Assembly: GCA_016710985.1 (NCBI GenBank)
Contig: JADJTX010000008.1
Span: 124,001-188,000 of the forward strand
Length of the DNA: 64,000 nt
Reading direction: 5' to 3'
Origin: Ignavibacteria bacterium
GTDB taxonomy: Bacteria; Bacteroidota; Ignavibacteria; Tepidaquicellales; Tepidaquicellaceae
Notes under the pieces: generated by a model
Seen by the model: the letters and a program-made list of their open reading frames with translations, nothing else
What the model was told of the DNA's origin: nothing
Database searches by the model: none
Part shown: positions 9,221 through 20,049 of the stretch, piece after piece
Numbering within the stretch: position 1 is the stretch's first letter
Layout: the number at the start of each line of letters is the position of its first letter
Made by a program: the position numbers and the translations under genes

Positions 9221-9323
9221 GTCCAAATAAATATATTTAAATTCTATTTATAATTTAGTTACAATATTTTTTAATTCGTGAGCATTTCGTGATATCCGTG
9301 GCAGGCTTTTTTTTCTATTTTGG
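9221..9323 (-). repeat. Small dispersed inverted-repeat element (GTCCAAA family), reverse orientation
   Basis: Read on the minus strand it starts CCAAAATAGAAAAAAAAGCC, contains three CACGAAT-type units (GCCACGGATATCACGAAATG, then CTCACGAATT), and ends TATTTGGACAG. Related copies lie at 11840, 21303 and 23925. Nothing else is seen in the gap 9105-9394. Confidence 0.7.
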
Positions 9324-9394
9324 TAAGGATGTGGATTTGAACTTTAAATTAAATGATGATAACAGTGATTACAGGATCCGGATGAATATTTAAT

Positions 9395-10888
9395 TCACTT
9401 TACTGCCGGTTCAATTCTGACCGTACTTATTGTTTCATTTCCTTTTTCAGATTCTCTTTTAATTAACCATAACCCGATGAAAGTAATGAGACCGTTCAGC
9501 AACAATATTTCAAATCCGAATTTATATCCGTTAAGCCATTTAACGGAATTTGAATCAAGCAAATAAGATAAAACCGGAGCAATCAAACATACTACAGGAA
9601 CAAATTTGTCTTTCACGGGAAGCTTAGTATAAAGTCCGAATGCGAATAAGCCAAGCAACGGACCATAGGTATATCCGGCCACTTTGAATACAGTATTGAT
9701 CACCGCGTCATTATTTATTTCTCTGAACGCAATGATTATGAGCAGCAGCAATACCGCAAAAGAAATGTGAACAATATGCCTTGTCCTTTTCTCTTTAACG
9801 CTTTCCTTGTTACTGTTCACTTTAAGAAAATCTATGCAGAAGGAGGTTGTGAGAGTCGTCAGTACCGAATCCGCACTTGAAAAGGTTGCAGCAGTAATTC
9901 CCAATATGAAAACAACCGCAGCAAATGATCCGAGATGGTTCAATGCAAGAAGCGGGAACAGCTCATCTGTCTTAGCAGGTATTCCAATTCCTTTTGCATC
10001 AGCATAAATGTAAAGTAATGCGCCAAGCACTACGAAAAACAAATTCACTATGATAGAAATAGAACTGTAAACATATATGTTTTTCTGTGCATCAGGCAAA
10101 GACTTGCAGCTTAAATTTTTCTGCATCATGTTCTGATCAAGTCCTGTCATCACTATTGCTATAAAAACTCCGCTGAGAAACTGCTTAAAGAAGAAATTCT
10201 TTTCCTGCCAGTCCCAGAAGAATACCTGTGAATATTTTGAATCTCTTATTGTTGAAAAAATATCAGTGAGACCTAAATCCAATGTATTGATGATCACAAT
10301 AATGGAAAAAATTACACCGGTCAGCAAGAACAAAGACTGGACCGAGTCAGTCCATACTAAAGTTTTTATCCCTCCGCGATATGTATACAGCAGTATCAGC
10401 CCGATCACAATTGTAGAAGTAACAGCAAACGGTATATTCCATTGATCAAATATAAAGATCTGAAGAACTGCCGCTGAAATGTACAGTCTGAAAGCTGCAC
10501 CAATTAACCTTGAAAGAAGAAAGAAAAATGAACCGGTTTTTTCAGACGACACTCCTAATCTCTGACCTAAATAAGAATAAATTGAAGTCAGGTTCAGTCT
10601 GTAATACAGAGGCAGCAGAACTCTTGCAATCACAAAGTAACCTACAAGATATCCCAGTACGATCTGCATATACGAAAACTGATCCTTAGCAACAGCGCCC
10701 GGAATTGATATGAATGTAACCCCCGACAGTGAATCCCCAATCAATCCGAATGCAACAAGAAACCAGGGAGACTGTTTATTTCCAAGATAATAAGACTGAC
10801 TGGTAGCATTCCGTCCTGTATACCATGAGATTGTAAGCAGTATTGAGAAATAAAGAAGAATAAAAACAATTATAAATAGAGGTGACAT
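9395..10888 (-). CDS. Sodium:solute symporter (SSS family)
   Basis: 497 residues, almost entirely hydrophobic helices; about 13 can be counted. Typical family stretches are visible: YYLGNKQSPWFLVAFGLIGD and SLSGVTFISIPGAV in the first third, YTYRGGIKTLVWTDSVQS in the middle, FSSADSVLTTLTTS at the position of the sodium-site serines, and AGYTYGPLLGLFAFG. SSS proteins import sugars, amino acids, nucleosides or vitamins with Na+; the substrate is not readable here. The ATG is 16 bp past the stop of the upstream metallo-hydrolase gene, so the two probably form an operon, which hints at import plus hydrolysis of one substrate. Confidence 0.9.
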   Translation of the reverse strand: MSPLFIIVFILLYFSILLTISWYTGRNATSQSYYLGNKQSPWFLVAFGLIGDSLSGVTFISIPGAVAKDQFSYMQIVLGYLVGYFVIARVLLPLYYRLNLTSIYSYLGQRLGVSSEKTGSFFFLLSRLIGAAFRLYISAAVLQIFIFDQWNIPFAVTSTIVIGLILLYTYRGGIKTLVWTDSVQSLFLLTGVIFSIIVIINTLDLGLTDIFSTIRDSKYSQVFFWDWQEKNFFFKQFLSGVFIAIVMTGLDQNMMQKNLSCKSLPDAQKNIYVYSSISIIVNLFFVVLGALLYIYADAKGIGIPAKTDELFPLLALNHLGSFAAVVFILGITAATFSSADSVLTTLTTSFCIDFLKVNSNKESVKEKRTRHIVHISFAVLLLLIIIAFREINNDAVINTVFKVAGYTYGPLLGLFAFGLYTKLPVKDKFVPVVCLIAPVLSYLLDSNSVKWLNGYKFGFEILLLNGLITFIGLWLIKRESEKGNETISTVRIEPAVK

Positions 10889-10904
10889 GAATGATTTTTG
10901 TGAT

Positions 10905-11753
10905 TCAGTTTAAATTAAATCTTTCCTTTACAAAATATCCCTTCTCGTTCAATCCTATTTTCGCGCATTCATTGTGCGGATCGTGTTCAAAAAATATTGT
11001 CCAGTTGTTATCTGATATCTCTTTGAGATATTTATGCTTCTCTTCTAATGTTGTCAGAGGAAACAGATCATAGCCCATTACATATGGCGCGGGTACATGC
11101 CCTGCGGTAGGAACAAGATCAGCAGCATAAAAAACCGTATTCTTTTCGTCGGAGATCTTTATTAACTGCATATTGCTTGTATGACCGTTTACGGTATGTA
11201 AAGAAATAAAATCATCAAACTTAATTTCACCATCTATCAGATTCAGTACTTTATTATCTTCAAGAGGCTTATAGTTAACAGGAAAAAAACTTGCACGGTC
11301 TCTCTCTGTTGGATTCAGTGCCCACTCATATTGTTTCTTCTGAACATGATAAACTGCATTTGGAAATGACGGTTTCAGATTTCTGTTCTCATCATAAAAA
11401 GTACTTCCTCCTGTGTGATCAAAGTGAAGATGTGTCAGTATCACGTCAGTAATGTCGTCCTTCTTTAGGTTCAGGTTTTCGAGTCCTTTCTCAAGCGTAA
11501 ACTCAGAGAAATCAACATCATAAATTTTATTTACCTTCTCCGAAAGTTTGTATCCGATTCCCGTATCGACCAGAATTTTTCTCTTTCCGCTATCCATCAG
11601 TAAAGCACGGGTGCACATGTCAATCCTGTTCTGTTCATCTGCCGGGTTTGTCTTCTGCCATAAGTTTTTCGGCACTACACCGAACATAGCTCCACCGTCA
11701 AGCTTGAACAGTCCTGTTTGAACCGACTTAAGTTTATAATCTCCTATCTGCAT
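10905..11753 (-). CDS. MBL-fold metallo-hydrolase
   Basis: 282 residues with the metallo-beta-lactamase-fold zinc motif THLHFDH (residues 107-113), an upstream LVDTGIG, a later VNGHTSNMQ histidine and the acidic FYAADLVP, then a terminal FEHDPHNECAKI. It resembles the AttM/N-acyl homoserine lactonase-like branch of MBL hydrolases, but the substrate cannot be assigned. No signal peptide, so cytoplasmic. First gene of a two-gene run with the SSS transporter. Starts MQIGDYKLKSV. Confidence 0.85.
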   Translation of the reverse strand: MQIGDYKLKSVQTGLFKLDGGAMFGVVPKNLWQKTNPADEQNRIDMCTRALLMDSGKRKILVDTGIGYKLSEKVNKIYDVDFSEFTLEKGLENLNLKKDDITDVILTHLHFDHTGGSTFYDENRNLKPSFPNAVYHVQKKQYEWALNPTERDRASFFPVNYKPLEDNKVLNLIDGEIKFDDFISLHTVNGHTSNMQLIKISDEKNTVFYAADLVPTAGHVPAPYVMGYDLFPLTTLEEKHKYLKEISDNNWTIFFEHDPHNECAKIGLNEKGYFVKERFNLN

Positions 11754-11839
11754 TTTTTTTTATTGAAGTGCAATAATATGAATTATCATTATAAATTCAT
11801 ATGTAAAAGATTAAAGTTGCCCGGTACATTTTCACATCC

Positions 11840-11925
11840 GTCCAAAATAAAGAAAAAGCTTTGCCACGAATTTCACGAATGATCACGAATTAAAAAATAT
11901 TATTATTAATTTTTAAATAGAATTA
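11840..11925 (+). repeat. Small dispersed element (GTCCAAAAT / CACGAATT family)
   Basis: Begins GTCCAAAATAAAGAAAAAGC, then GCCACGAATTTCACGAATGA and TCACGAATTAAAAAATATT. The right inverted end is not clear here. The rest of 11754-12198 holds a short stretch of CTCCGTGTATCTCCGTG-type repeats (12060-12105) and no supported gene. Confidence 0.7.
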
Positions 11926-12198
11926 TATGAATGTTTTTGCACTTAAACAACATCCGCATCAACCGTCCTTACAGTGAAATAATATAATCTCAATTGCAGA
12001 ATGATAGACATAGAAAAGCAAATAGCTAAACTTGAATCAACTGATACAAAAATAATAAATCTCCGTGTATCTCCGTGTTCTCTGTGCCTCAGTGGTAAAA
12101 CAAGGTTCGTGGTGGTACCAATGACAGATTAATTTTGAGTTTGTTTTATAAAACCAATATTTTTAATTTCGATTAACCAAATAATTTTACATTACATA

Positions 12199-13275
12199 AT
12201 GAAAAAACTTTTCTCGATTCTGTTCATTGTTCTTTTTTCCGGTTTAAGTTATTCACAAAACGCCTCCACCTTTTTTCCTTCAGCTCCGGGTTACAGATGG
12301 TTTTATAAAAATACTCCTCTTGATTCTCTGAATAATCCCGTCCCGTCTGATGCAACTTTTCAGATTGATTCATTTGCAGTAAATCAAGATTATAACGGAC
12401 TCCCTGCGAGTCTTGTTCTGTCTAAGACTGGTTTAACAAGTATAAATCAAAATCTTCCGTTTACGGACACAAGCTATTTTAATTTTCAGTCAACTAACGG
12501 ATATTATTACTTAAATTTATTAAGCTTCATAGGTTCAATCCCAATTATTGATTCGCTTGCTTTTGTAAATTTTCTGAGATCATTCGAGGACTGGTACAGC
12601 ACATACAGGTTTGCACAAGCTGTAAATTCAAACTATACAATTTTTACCAGAGACACTACAATTACATTTGATACACTTACATTACCCTTACGATTGTCAT
12701 TAACAGGAAGAAGATTAAATGATCAGACTGTCTCTACAGTTAATGGAAATTATTTAGCAAAAAAGTTTTTGCTTACTTTCGCATTGAGTTACGGACTGCT
12801 GCCGCCGTTTATCTACATACCAATCGTCACTCAGCCTGACACATCCTACATAGCCGAAAATGTCTGGGTTGTAAAAGAATGCAGGCCTTCGATCAGCGTT
12901 GATCTTACATCATTAGGCTTTCCGGTATCCTTTACCATACCCGGCTCAGTAAAGGAATTAACTTCAGGCGCGACAGGAGTTATAAGTCAGACAAGTCTGA
13001 CAGCCGATGACTACCGGCTTTATCAGAATTATCCGAACCCGTTCAATCCAAGCACCGTTATTCGTTATTCGTTAATCGAAAATGGATTAGTAACATTGAA
13101 AGTATATGATGTGCTTGGAAATGAAATTGCAACATTGGTTAATGAAAACCAAAACAGCGGAACATATAATTATCAATTATCAACTGTCAATTATCAACTA
13201 TCCAGCGGTGTTTATTTTTATAAATTAGAAGCAGGTGATTTCAGTGAAGTGAAGAGGATGATCCTGTTGAAATAA
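12199..13275 (+). CDS. T9SS-sorted exported protein
   Basis: 358 residues. Signal peptide MKKLFSILFIVLFSGLSYSQ. Ectodomain of about 250 residues with early YRWFYKNTPLDSLNNPVPSD, beta-rich, not recognised. C-terminal T9SS sorting domain with NYPNPFNPSTVIRY, VYDVLGNEIATLVNE and a final VKRMILLK. The last part includes a tandem NYQLSTVNYQLS, which corresponds to an in-frame insertion of a short DNA repeat (AATTATCAA units) inside the sorting domain. It is the only plus-strand gene in the first 20 kb and has no operon partners. Surface or secreted; role unknown. Confidence 0.85.
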   Translation: MKKLFSILFIVLFSGLSYSQNASTFFPSAPGYRWFYKNTPLDSLNNPVPSDATFQIDSFAVNQDYNGLPASLVLSKTGLTSINQNLPFTDTSYFNFQSTNGYYYLNLLSFIGSIPIIDSLAFVNFLRSFEDWYSTYRFAQAVNSNYTIFTRDTTITFDTLTLPLRLSLTGRRLNDQTVSTVNGNYLAKKFLLTFALSYGLLPPFIYIPIVTQPDTSYIAENVWVVKECRPSISVDLTSLGFPVSFTIPGSVKELTSGATGVISQTSLTADDYRLYQNYPNPFNPSTVIRYSLIENGLVTLKVYDVLGNEIATLVNENQNSGTYNYQLSTVNYQLSSGVYFYKLEAGDFSEVKRMILLK

Positions 13276-13317
13276 ATAAAATTCTTCCCCTTTTTCGAAT
13301 CTGTATCAAAACTAAAG

Positions 13318-13384
13318 AACTCAACACAGAGGCACAAAGGAATATAGACTATATTTAGTCTCTGTGCCTCTGTGTCTCTGCGTT
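13318..13384. repeat. Palindromic hairpin element (CACAGAGGCACA type)
   Basis: Left arm AACACAGAGGCACAAAGG, right arm TCTCTGTGCCTCTGTGTCTC, directly downstream of the T9SS gene at 12199-13275. Belongs with 8450 and 25802. Confidence 0.7.
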
Positions 13385-13482
13385 AAATATAAATAGAAAG
13401 TTTAGTACACATTCTTTTCAAGGGAAGAACAAGGTGGTTTATATGAAATGTTTTGTATAAAATTCAAAACGTTTTAGTTGCA

Positions 13483-14789
13483 TTATACAGGCTTATTCAA
13501 ATTCTCTTTACTGACACTTAACTCTTTTGAAATAATATCTAAACTGTTTAGCTTTATATTTCCTGTTCCGTCGGCTTTCCATTTTTCAGTCAGCAGCAGT
13601 TCATCACGGATATCATAATACTCTGCCTTCAGTTCCGTTCCGTTTATATTCATCATTACATATCCGTTATATCCAATCTCAACATCCTTAATTTCAATGT
13701 TCTTTCTCGCATCATGAAGTATCAGACTGCATTCCTTCACTTTTTCAGGTTTCAATTTTGCCTTAAACTCAACAGGCATTCCGCCGTGACCAATGCATCT
13801 TCCGTAAGCAGTGATCCCTTTATCTCTTTTGAATTTTCCGTAAACAGCAAGACGGTGCTCGTGTCCCCAGTACCACAGAACTTCTCGATCTTCACCAATA
13901 ACTGATGCGAGCTGTTCAGCAGGTTTACTGTACTCTTCTTCAAATGCCGAGCAATACTGATGGTGTGTCATAAAACCAGTCCCCTCTTATCATTTTTTAA
14001 ATTTAAAGTATCAGTCAGCCATTTCATAATGTCATCAGGAAATCCGCATTTCGGCTTGAAAATATATTCTATTAGCGGAATGCCGACTGACTCGTAACCC
14101 GTATCAAGCGATATGATCCTCCAGTGTTCATTCTCCAGACAAAAGTAGCTTGCTTTCTGTCCGAGATATTTCTTCTGCTCTTTTGAATAAATGCCGAGTG
14201 TCGGCAACAGATCCCTGAAGTATGAGATCCCGCGCGAATACATTTCGTGATTTCCCATTAATGAAAAGCTTCCTGACTTTCCTCTGTACCATGAACAGCG
14301 GTCAGAAAAAGTTTGCCGCCATCTCGTCTTTTATACCGACAAAATAAGTATCACCCAGATGTATAGAATAATCCGGCCTCTGTTTTCTATCAGCACGCCT
14401 ATCCTGTCCGACTCACTTGTATCAGTTGCCCAGTCTGAAACTAAAGCTATATCAATCCCCGGTTTGCTTTGCGTAGATGATTTTTCCAGTTTGTATATCC
14501 CGTTATCACTGACTTCCGAAAGGTAATTCTGAAACTTATGCTTTGGTCCGAAACGGCTTTTGATGTAATGATGAAAAAAAGAGAACCACTTTGAATCAAA
14601 AAAATTTGAGATCTTATTTGCAGCTGTCTGCTCTCTTACTACTTTTACTTCAGCTTTGGTATCCTCAGTCCTGTAATGATTCTGCGCTTCGCTTCTTGTA
14701 AGTTCGAGGTAATCTTCTTTGTCTCTTTTGACGACTTCCTTCACCTCTCCGACTTCGAGTTTTACATCTTCTTTTTTATTTTCTTCCAT
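13483..14789 (-). CDS. Metallophosphoesterase, three frameshifts
   Basis: Three reading-frame pieces of one calcineurin-like phosphoesterase. Start taken at 14789 (MEENKKEDVK): its ATG overlaps the TAA of the GMC gene and GGAG lies upstream. After ~100 variable residues come DIALVSDWATDT (first metal motif), RPDYSIHLGDTYFVG (GD motif), SLMGNHEMYSRG (GNHE motif), FMTHHQYC and WGHEHRLAVYG (last histidine motif), so all metal ligands are present. Frames break near 14365 (one A short), near 14310 (T run) and near 13972 (one T short of LVFMTHHQ). All three are homopolymer slips, so sequencing error is likelier than decay. Distal gene of the patatin-GMC run. Confidence 0.75.
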
Positions 14790-16969
14790 TAAGAATTCTC
14801 CAGTATTTTTTTTGATGCCATCGAACTCATTGCCATGATTGTCCATTGTGGATTCAGTCTCATGCTTTCCGGAAATACGGATGCATCGGCAACGTAAACA
14901 TTATCAAATCCTTCTACCTGATATTTAGAATTTAAAACTCTCATGCTCTTATGTTTTGATTTATCACCAATCAGTATGTTTCCTCCCTGAGGATGAGCGG
15001 TTCCTATTAAAAGATCATCCATTCTTAAAGGGTAGTCGTTAAGACTCTTTTCAAACTTGCTTATATTTTCAATACTCAGATCAATTTCAATTCCCGGTTT
15101 CATTGCTAAAATTCCTTTCTTCGCTCCCGAGTAATATCCGAGCTTTAATAAAGTTGTCAGCGCATATCTGATGTTGTCCCTGTCAATGTCATCAAGCTCC
15201 CAGGCAAATGCCTGTCCGTTTATTATATCCGTCTTCTTTTGAATGATGCCGTTAGGCTCCGAGCCGACAAGCGCTCCGATATTCAACAGCTTATTATAAT
15301 TCTTCATCATCTCTTCCCTTCTGCTGAAATAAAACGGAACGGATGCAAGCGCAAAAGAAGCCGGAGGATTAAAATATGTTTCAAAGATAGCGCGGTTCTT
15401 TTCGTCAAGCGCTCCGAGTGTGATCTGATTTCCGTCGAATGCGTTAATTTTATCCTCATACTGAAATGCAACCGGGAAAGCAAAGTTGCAGCTCATTGAG
15501 TTTCCGACATTGCCTGTAAGTCCGCTGCGCATCAGGAAATGACTGCTCGAGATCACGCCTCCCGCAACTATTATTGCTTTATTAACTTTAACCTTCTTCA
15601 TGTCACCGTTATCCATTCTCAGCAAAACTGTATTAGCCTTTTTCCCGTCAGCAAAGAATTTCATTCCGGTCGTATTCGAAATTATTTTTACTCCTCTTGC
15701 TTCGCTCCACGGCAGATAGGTCTCAAGCATTGTTCGTTTTGTCAGTCTCTTATTGCCGAGATTCCAGTTCTCATCCCCAATAATATTTCTGTAATTTGCT
15801 TTTAGCGGATAAATGGTTTTTAGCTTTTCATATGAGCTTGAGTTAAATCCTTCAACTCCTTTTTTAAATTTTTCACTTACAATCTTATTTATTCCGCTTT
15901 CTCCTAATTCTTTTATTTCAATTTCATCAGCTATTTTTTTATATTCACTGTCTAAAGCAGAAAGATCAATGTCATATTCATTCTGCCATTTATTTCTGAT
16001 CTCATCAGCCATTTCAATACAGATGGCATTATTCATCACAGTCGTTCCACCGACACATTCTCCCTGCAGTACGGACATTGTAAATTTCTTTGTCTGCTGA
16101 AGGCCGCCTTCTTTATAAAGCTTTCTCATCATTTCCATTTCATAGTCATTAAAATCCTGTATCGGCTGATAACGGTTGCCTCTTTCCACTACTAAAATTT
16201 TTGACGGATCTTTTACTTCGCAGGCAAGCCTGTAGCTCATTACCGAACCTCCTGCACCGGAGCCGAGAATTACATAGTCAGCTTCATCAGGTATTTCCGG
16301 TTCATTTATCTGAGTTGAAACTCTCGGCGCAACAAATGGTTTTTCAGAAGCCGGTGAAACAGGTCTGTCATTCAAAGCATCATCAGGATCTTTCGGAAGA
16401 TGAGCCGGCTCATTAAACGGCGCTCCGGATAAAGGCGTGCTGCCCTGAAATCTGTCACGCGCATTCAGCGGAATATAACCGATCTCTTTCCTTGTATTCA
16501 GATTGGAATAATTAGCAAACATTATCATTGCATTTTCCGCAAGCCCGATCTGAAATCCGAATTCAGCAAGCATGGGAACGAAAGACTTTCTGCACTCAGC
16601 CGGAGAACGCAATAGATACTTTTTCAAAAACCATCTCCGCTCCTCACGGCTCATTGAAGAAAAATTCGGATGCAGGCCAAACTTAAAACTCAATATTTCC
16701 TCTATCAGCCAGAAAGGAAAATTCAGCAGTCCCCTCTTTCTCCCTCTGATACCGCCTATGTACTGATCAATTGAAATCAATATCGAAGCGTGCTTTTTTG
16801 AATCGCCTCCGTAGAAAGCGTCGGCAAGAGCCATGATGTTCTTTGCGCCGGAAGGATTGATCGAAGAAACTGAATAGTCTATGTCGAATGACATTTTTCT
16901 CACAGCGATCAAGAGCGCAAACACTAAAACATTAAATACAATGAAGACAACAAAATACCAGTCAACCAA
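14789..16969 (-). CDS. GMC-family FAD oxidoreductase (cholesterol-oxidase-like)
   Basis: 726 residues. A membrane helix is visible at the extreme N-terminus (WYFVVFIVFNVLVFALLIAV), then a ~200-residue helical region, then the GMC flavoprotein core: FAD Rossmann motif VILGSGAGGSV near residue 234-244, VVERGNRY, QGECVGGTTVMNNAIC, and C-terminal IGTAHPQGGNILIGD and VADASVFPESMRLNPQWTIM with the active-site histidine/asparagine. The family oxidises alcohols, including sterols and long-chain alcohols. It starts 9 bp past the upstream membrane-protein gene and its stop overlaps the phosphoesterase start, so it is mid-operon. Substrate unknown; a lipid or sterol alcohol fits the patatin neighbour. 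Confidence 0.88.
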   Translation of the reverse strand: MVDWYFVVFIVFNVLVFALLIAVRKMSFDIDYSVSSINPSGAKNIMALADAFYGGDSKKHASILISIDQYIGGIRGRKRGLLNFPFWLIEEILSFKFGLHPNFSSMSREERRWFLKKYLLRSPAECRKSFVPMLAEFGFQIGLAENAMIMFANYSNLNTRKEIGYIPLNARDRFQGSTPLSGAPFNEPAHLPKDPDDALNDRPVSPASEKPFVAPRVSTQINEPEIPDEADYVILGSGAGGSVMSYRLACEVKDPSKILVVERGNRYQPIQDFNDYEMEMMRKLYKEGGLQQTKKFTMSVLQGECVGGTTVMNNAICIEMADEIRNKWQNEYDIDLSALDSEYKKIADEIEIKELGESGINKIVSEKFKKGVEGFNSSSYEKLKTIYPLKANYRNIIGDENWNLGNKRLTKRTMLETYLPWSEARGVKIISNTTGMKFFADGKKANTVLLRMDNGDMKKVKVNKAIIVAGGVISSSHFLMRSGLTGNVGNSMSCNFAFPVAFQYEDKINAFDGNQITLGALDEKNRAIFETYFNPPASFALASVPFYFSRREEMMKNYNKLLNIGALVGSEPNGIIQKKTDIINGQAFAWELDDIDRDNIRYALTTLLKLGYYSGAKKGILAMKPGIEIDLSIENISKFEKSLNDYPLRMDDLLIGTAHPQGGNILIGDKSKHKSMRVLNSKYQVEGFDNVYVADASVFPESMRLNPQWTIMAMSSMASKKILENS

Positions 16970-16978
16970 TGCCGGTGC

Positions 16979-18315
16979 TCATGACCTTGTCTGAATTGCA
17001 ATCTCAGAAAAAACATCCTTAATAATAAATATTGCAACAGCTGCAACCGCTCCTACCGAAAAAGGAAGTACCAAAACACTGAAAAGATAGTGCCGAAGTC
17101 TTTCGCTGACTGCCAGCATAAAAGATACAAATGCTACCGTAACGTAAAGAGTAAGTGTATTGCCGAATGAGGGGTCAGGATAACAGTAAACTGCGCCGAG
17201 ACCTGATTGACCGTCCGTAAAAAGTCTGCAGTACAAAGCGACACCTGTCAGCAAAAGCGAAACCACTGCAACCAGTATATAAGTAATTTTCGACAGCTGA
17301 GCAGGGACAGAGAAAAATTTTGTGAGACCTTTTCAGGATTTAATTCAAATGTATATTTTTTAGATTTTATTAAAATAAAAATAAATAAAACTATTATTAC
17401 ACCGTCAACTATCGCAGAGGTAAGCAGAAAATTTTTTATACCCGGAACATTCTCTGCGAAAAAATAAAAACCTAAAGAACTCAGAGTCGAAACAAGATGA
17501 CCAACTATCAGTCCCCAGCAGCAATAATATCTTACATTTATGTTGTAAGCCCCGATGAAAGTAAACAGTATCATCATACCGATTTTACTATAGGTATTGA
17601 TTGCAAGCGCCGGGTTATCATAGGTCATTTTTATAAGATCACCAATCTCAGGCGGCCACGGTGTATGTCCTAGAATTCCGATTATCAGAACGGAAAGGTA
17701 CGCTAAATAAGAAAATCCAAGCATCCTTAATATCCAGAAACCCGGATCGCGCTTTGGCTTGTCTGTTTTTTCTGCCGACCATTCATCTTTAAATAAATTA
17801 TTATACTGTTCATTAGACGGTTGTTCGGGTGCTTTCCTGTTTTTGTAAATGATCAATGCAAGTATTCTTGTGATCCAAATGCACAATGGTCCGAAGATCA
17901 AAGCATCAAAAGACAATGTCATCAGAAATCTGAGGGGAAGTATTTTTACATCGTCAATGAAAGTTTCGGGCAGATAACTCCATAAAGCTACTGCACCTTT
18001 GTCTCTCACATTTGCCTGCAGGTAAATATCAAAAATAAACAGCGGTAAAAAAATGACAAGCATTAAAACAAGCGAGCTTGATTTTCTTAACATCACGATC
18101 AGAGGCGCAGCTATAAAGGTAAACACAATCACTTCCATTACTTTCACTCCGAAAGTCCTGAATTCAAGAAGTTTGAATACATCCGTGATAGCATATACAA
18201 GTACTACCGAAGCTATCATTGTCACGATCATCATTAACAAATACTGCATCAGTACCGGAGCTTTATCCAGCGGATCCTTTGCTGTGTAACCTTTAATGTT
18301 AATAATGGGAGGCAT
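16979..18315 (-). CDS. Multi-pass membrane protein, one frameshift
   Basis: Two pieces (17248-18315 and 16979-17266) of one ~445-residue membrane protein. The frame is lost near 17318 in CAAAATTTTTCTC: one added A/T joins NPEKVSQKFFSVPAQLSK to ITYILVAVVSLLLTG. About ten hydrophobic helices can be counted, with a charged cytoplasmic stretch (KAPEQPSNEQYNNLFKDEWS). I do not recognise the family. The stop lies 9 bp before the GMC oxidoreductase, and the start is 73 bp after the patatin gene, so it belongs to the same transcriptional run. A partner or anchor for the GMC enzyme is possible but unproven. Confidence 0.7.
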
Positions 18316-18388
18316 AGGAATGAGTTTTAATTTTTAGTTTAAAGAGGACCTGGTACTACAAGTTTTACTGTTTGGACAGCCTAAAGAA

Positions 18389-19349
18389 CTACACAAGCAT
18401 CTTACATAATTTTGCGAGCATCTCCTGATTCTGATTTATCATATCTTCCCCTTTTATTTTCAAAGCCCGGAGATTTGTAGCAGTTACATCATCCATGTTG
18501 TCGCTTCCAATATCCAGAGAAGTCTGAAATCTGAAATAATTTTTAAATTAGTGTCGTCACTTAGTAATTGTTTAAGCTGATAATCTACCGTTGCGCTGAC
18601 CCCGTCAAAGACAACACTAAGCAAAGGTCTCGCCCATTCGAGTACACCCCAGTCTTTCGATTCATCATATGTTATCTGCCTTGTAAGCTGACCTGTTCCA
18701 ATTGATACAAGAATAATTTCTTCGTCATTCCCGAAAACTTTTTTAGCTTCAGAATAAGCGCACATGGCAGGATTATTTGCAAAAACCCCACCGTCAATCA
18801 GTGCAAAATAATCAACAGGAGGAGTAACTTTTAATTTTAAAGATTGAAAGTATGTCGGAGCTGCGCTTGTAGCGCGTGCGACATCCTTCATCTTAAAATC
18901 ATAATCAGGATTCTCTTTTGCTTTTCGTGATTTGAAAAAGAAAGGCATACGCTGTTCTATTTCATAACTTGGTATGATAATGCTTGTAAGAGCTTCGGAT
19001 AATTTAGCCTGTCCGAGATAATTATCCAGAACCTCTTCTATGCCGAAAATGGGAAACTTCGCATCTATTAAATTTCCCAGCGATATGGTGGTTTTCCACG
19101 CTGACTTATTAAAAATCTTTTTCCCTTCATCTTCATAAAGCTTTAAAACATCAAGAGCTTTGTATTTCGGCTTGCCGTTTTTATCAGGCATGCTCAGGCA
19201 CAAAGCAAGAATTCCCCCCGTAGATGTGCCGGCAATTAGGTCAAATATTTCCGATACAGGCTTCTTAACTGTCTTTTCTATTTCATGAAGAAGTCTTGCG
19301 GGAAGCATTCCGCGTATTCCGCCTCCGTCTATTGCGAGAACTTTTTCAT
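18389..19349 (-). CDS. Patatin-like phospholipase, two frameshifts
   Basis: The core (18484-19308) has the patatin dyad: GTSTGG (nucleophile serine in GxSxG) and LIDGGVFANNPA (DGG/A). The oxyanion motif IDGGGIRGMLPARL lies just upstream of that ORF: the true start is the ATG at 19349, whose ATGAAAAAG needs one more A to read MKKVLAIDGGG. At the other end, one extra A near 18540 restores NYFRFQTSLDIGSDNMDDV and carries the gene to a TAG at 18389. Such enzymes hydrolyse membrane lipids; no signal peptide, so cytoplasmic or membrane-associated. Upstream gene of the run with the membrane protein, GMC oxidoreductase and phosphoesterase. Confidence 0.8.
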
Positions 19350-19602
19350 AAGTAAGTGTAATATTAATTTTTGTAATATATGAATCTCAATTGTTAAATT
19401 CTAAATATATTTTTAAGAAAGAATATTAAGTTTGACATCAGCGTTCAGGATGATTTGAGATAATAATAAATATTATTAAATCCTTAGCCTTATTGTAAGT
19501 TCTGTATTTATGAATTTATATAATTATCTCTCACAGATAACACAGATTTCCTCTAATCAAAAGCTTTAACATTTTCCTGATGCATCAAAATTATTTAATT
19601 GC

Positions 19603-19963
19603 ACAAGTTGACTGCTTTTATCCCGGAATCTCTTTTTTGCCACGAATTACACGAATTTGCACTAATTATTTTAACCGGATTTTTCATTAGAAATTTTTTT
19701 ATCACTACGGCACGAAGGACACAAAAGATTTTAGTGAAAATTAATTTGTCAGGAAAAATTCTTAGCTAACTTTGCTGCCCGATATTTACTTATACAAATA
19801 ATACACTTACAGGCGGGCGTAAGTACTTTGTGTACTTTGCGTTTAAATACTTTTTAAATTTCTATTGAACAATTTGGGTTTAATAAATTCATTTTTGTTA
19901 ATTCGCGCTAATTAGTGAAATTCGTGGCTGTCTTTTACTTCCAATTTTAAATCAGTCAACTGA
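19603..19963. repeat. MITE-like element with AGTTGACTG inverted ends
   Basis: Left end ACAAGTTGACTGCTTTTA and right end TTTTAAATCAGTCAACTGAG are inverted repeats about 360 bp apart. Inside are CACGAATTACACGAAT units at both ends and a ~175-bp stretch (19683-19860) that recurs inverted at 54180-54345. No ORF. The same terminal motif bounds the 103-bp element at 45679-45781. Confidence 0.6.
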
Positions 19964-20049
19964 GTTAATTATTAACCACTGATATATGTGTGAACATCAG
20001 TATAATCTTTGAGAGATAAAACATTGTTGTTCATAAAAAAGGAAAATTA

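Noticed and set aside
12001..12132. Short plus-strand ORF starting MIDIEKQIAKLESTD
   Set aside because: Runs into CTCCGTGTATCTCCGTG repeats after 20 codons; possibly a gene scar but nothing identifiable.
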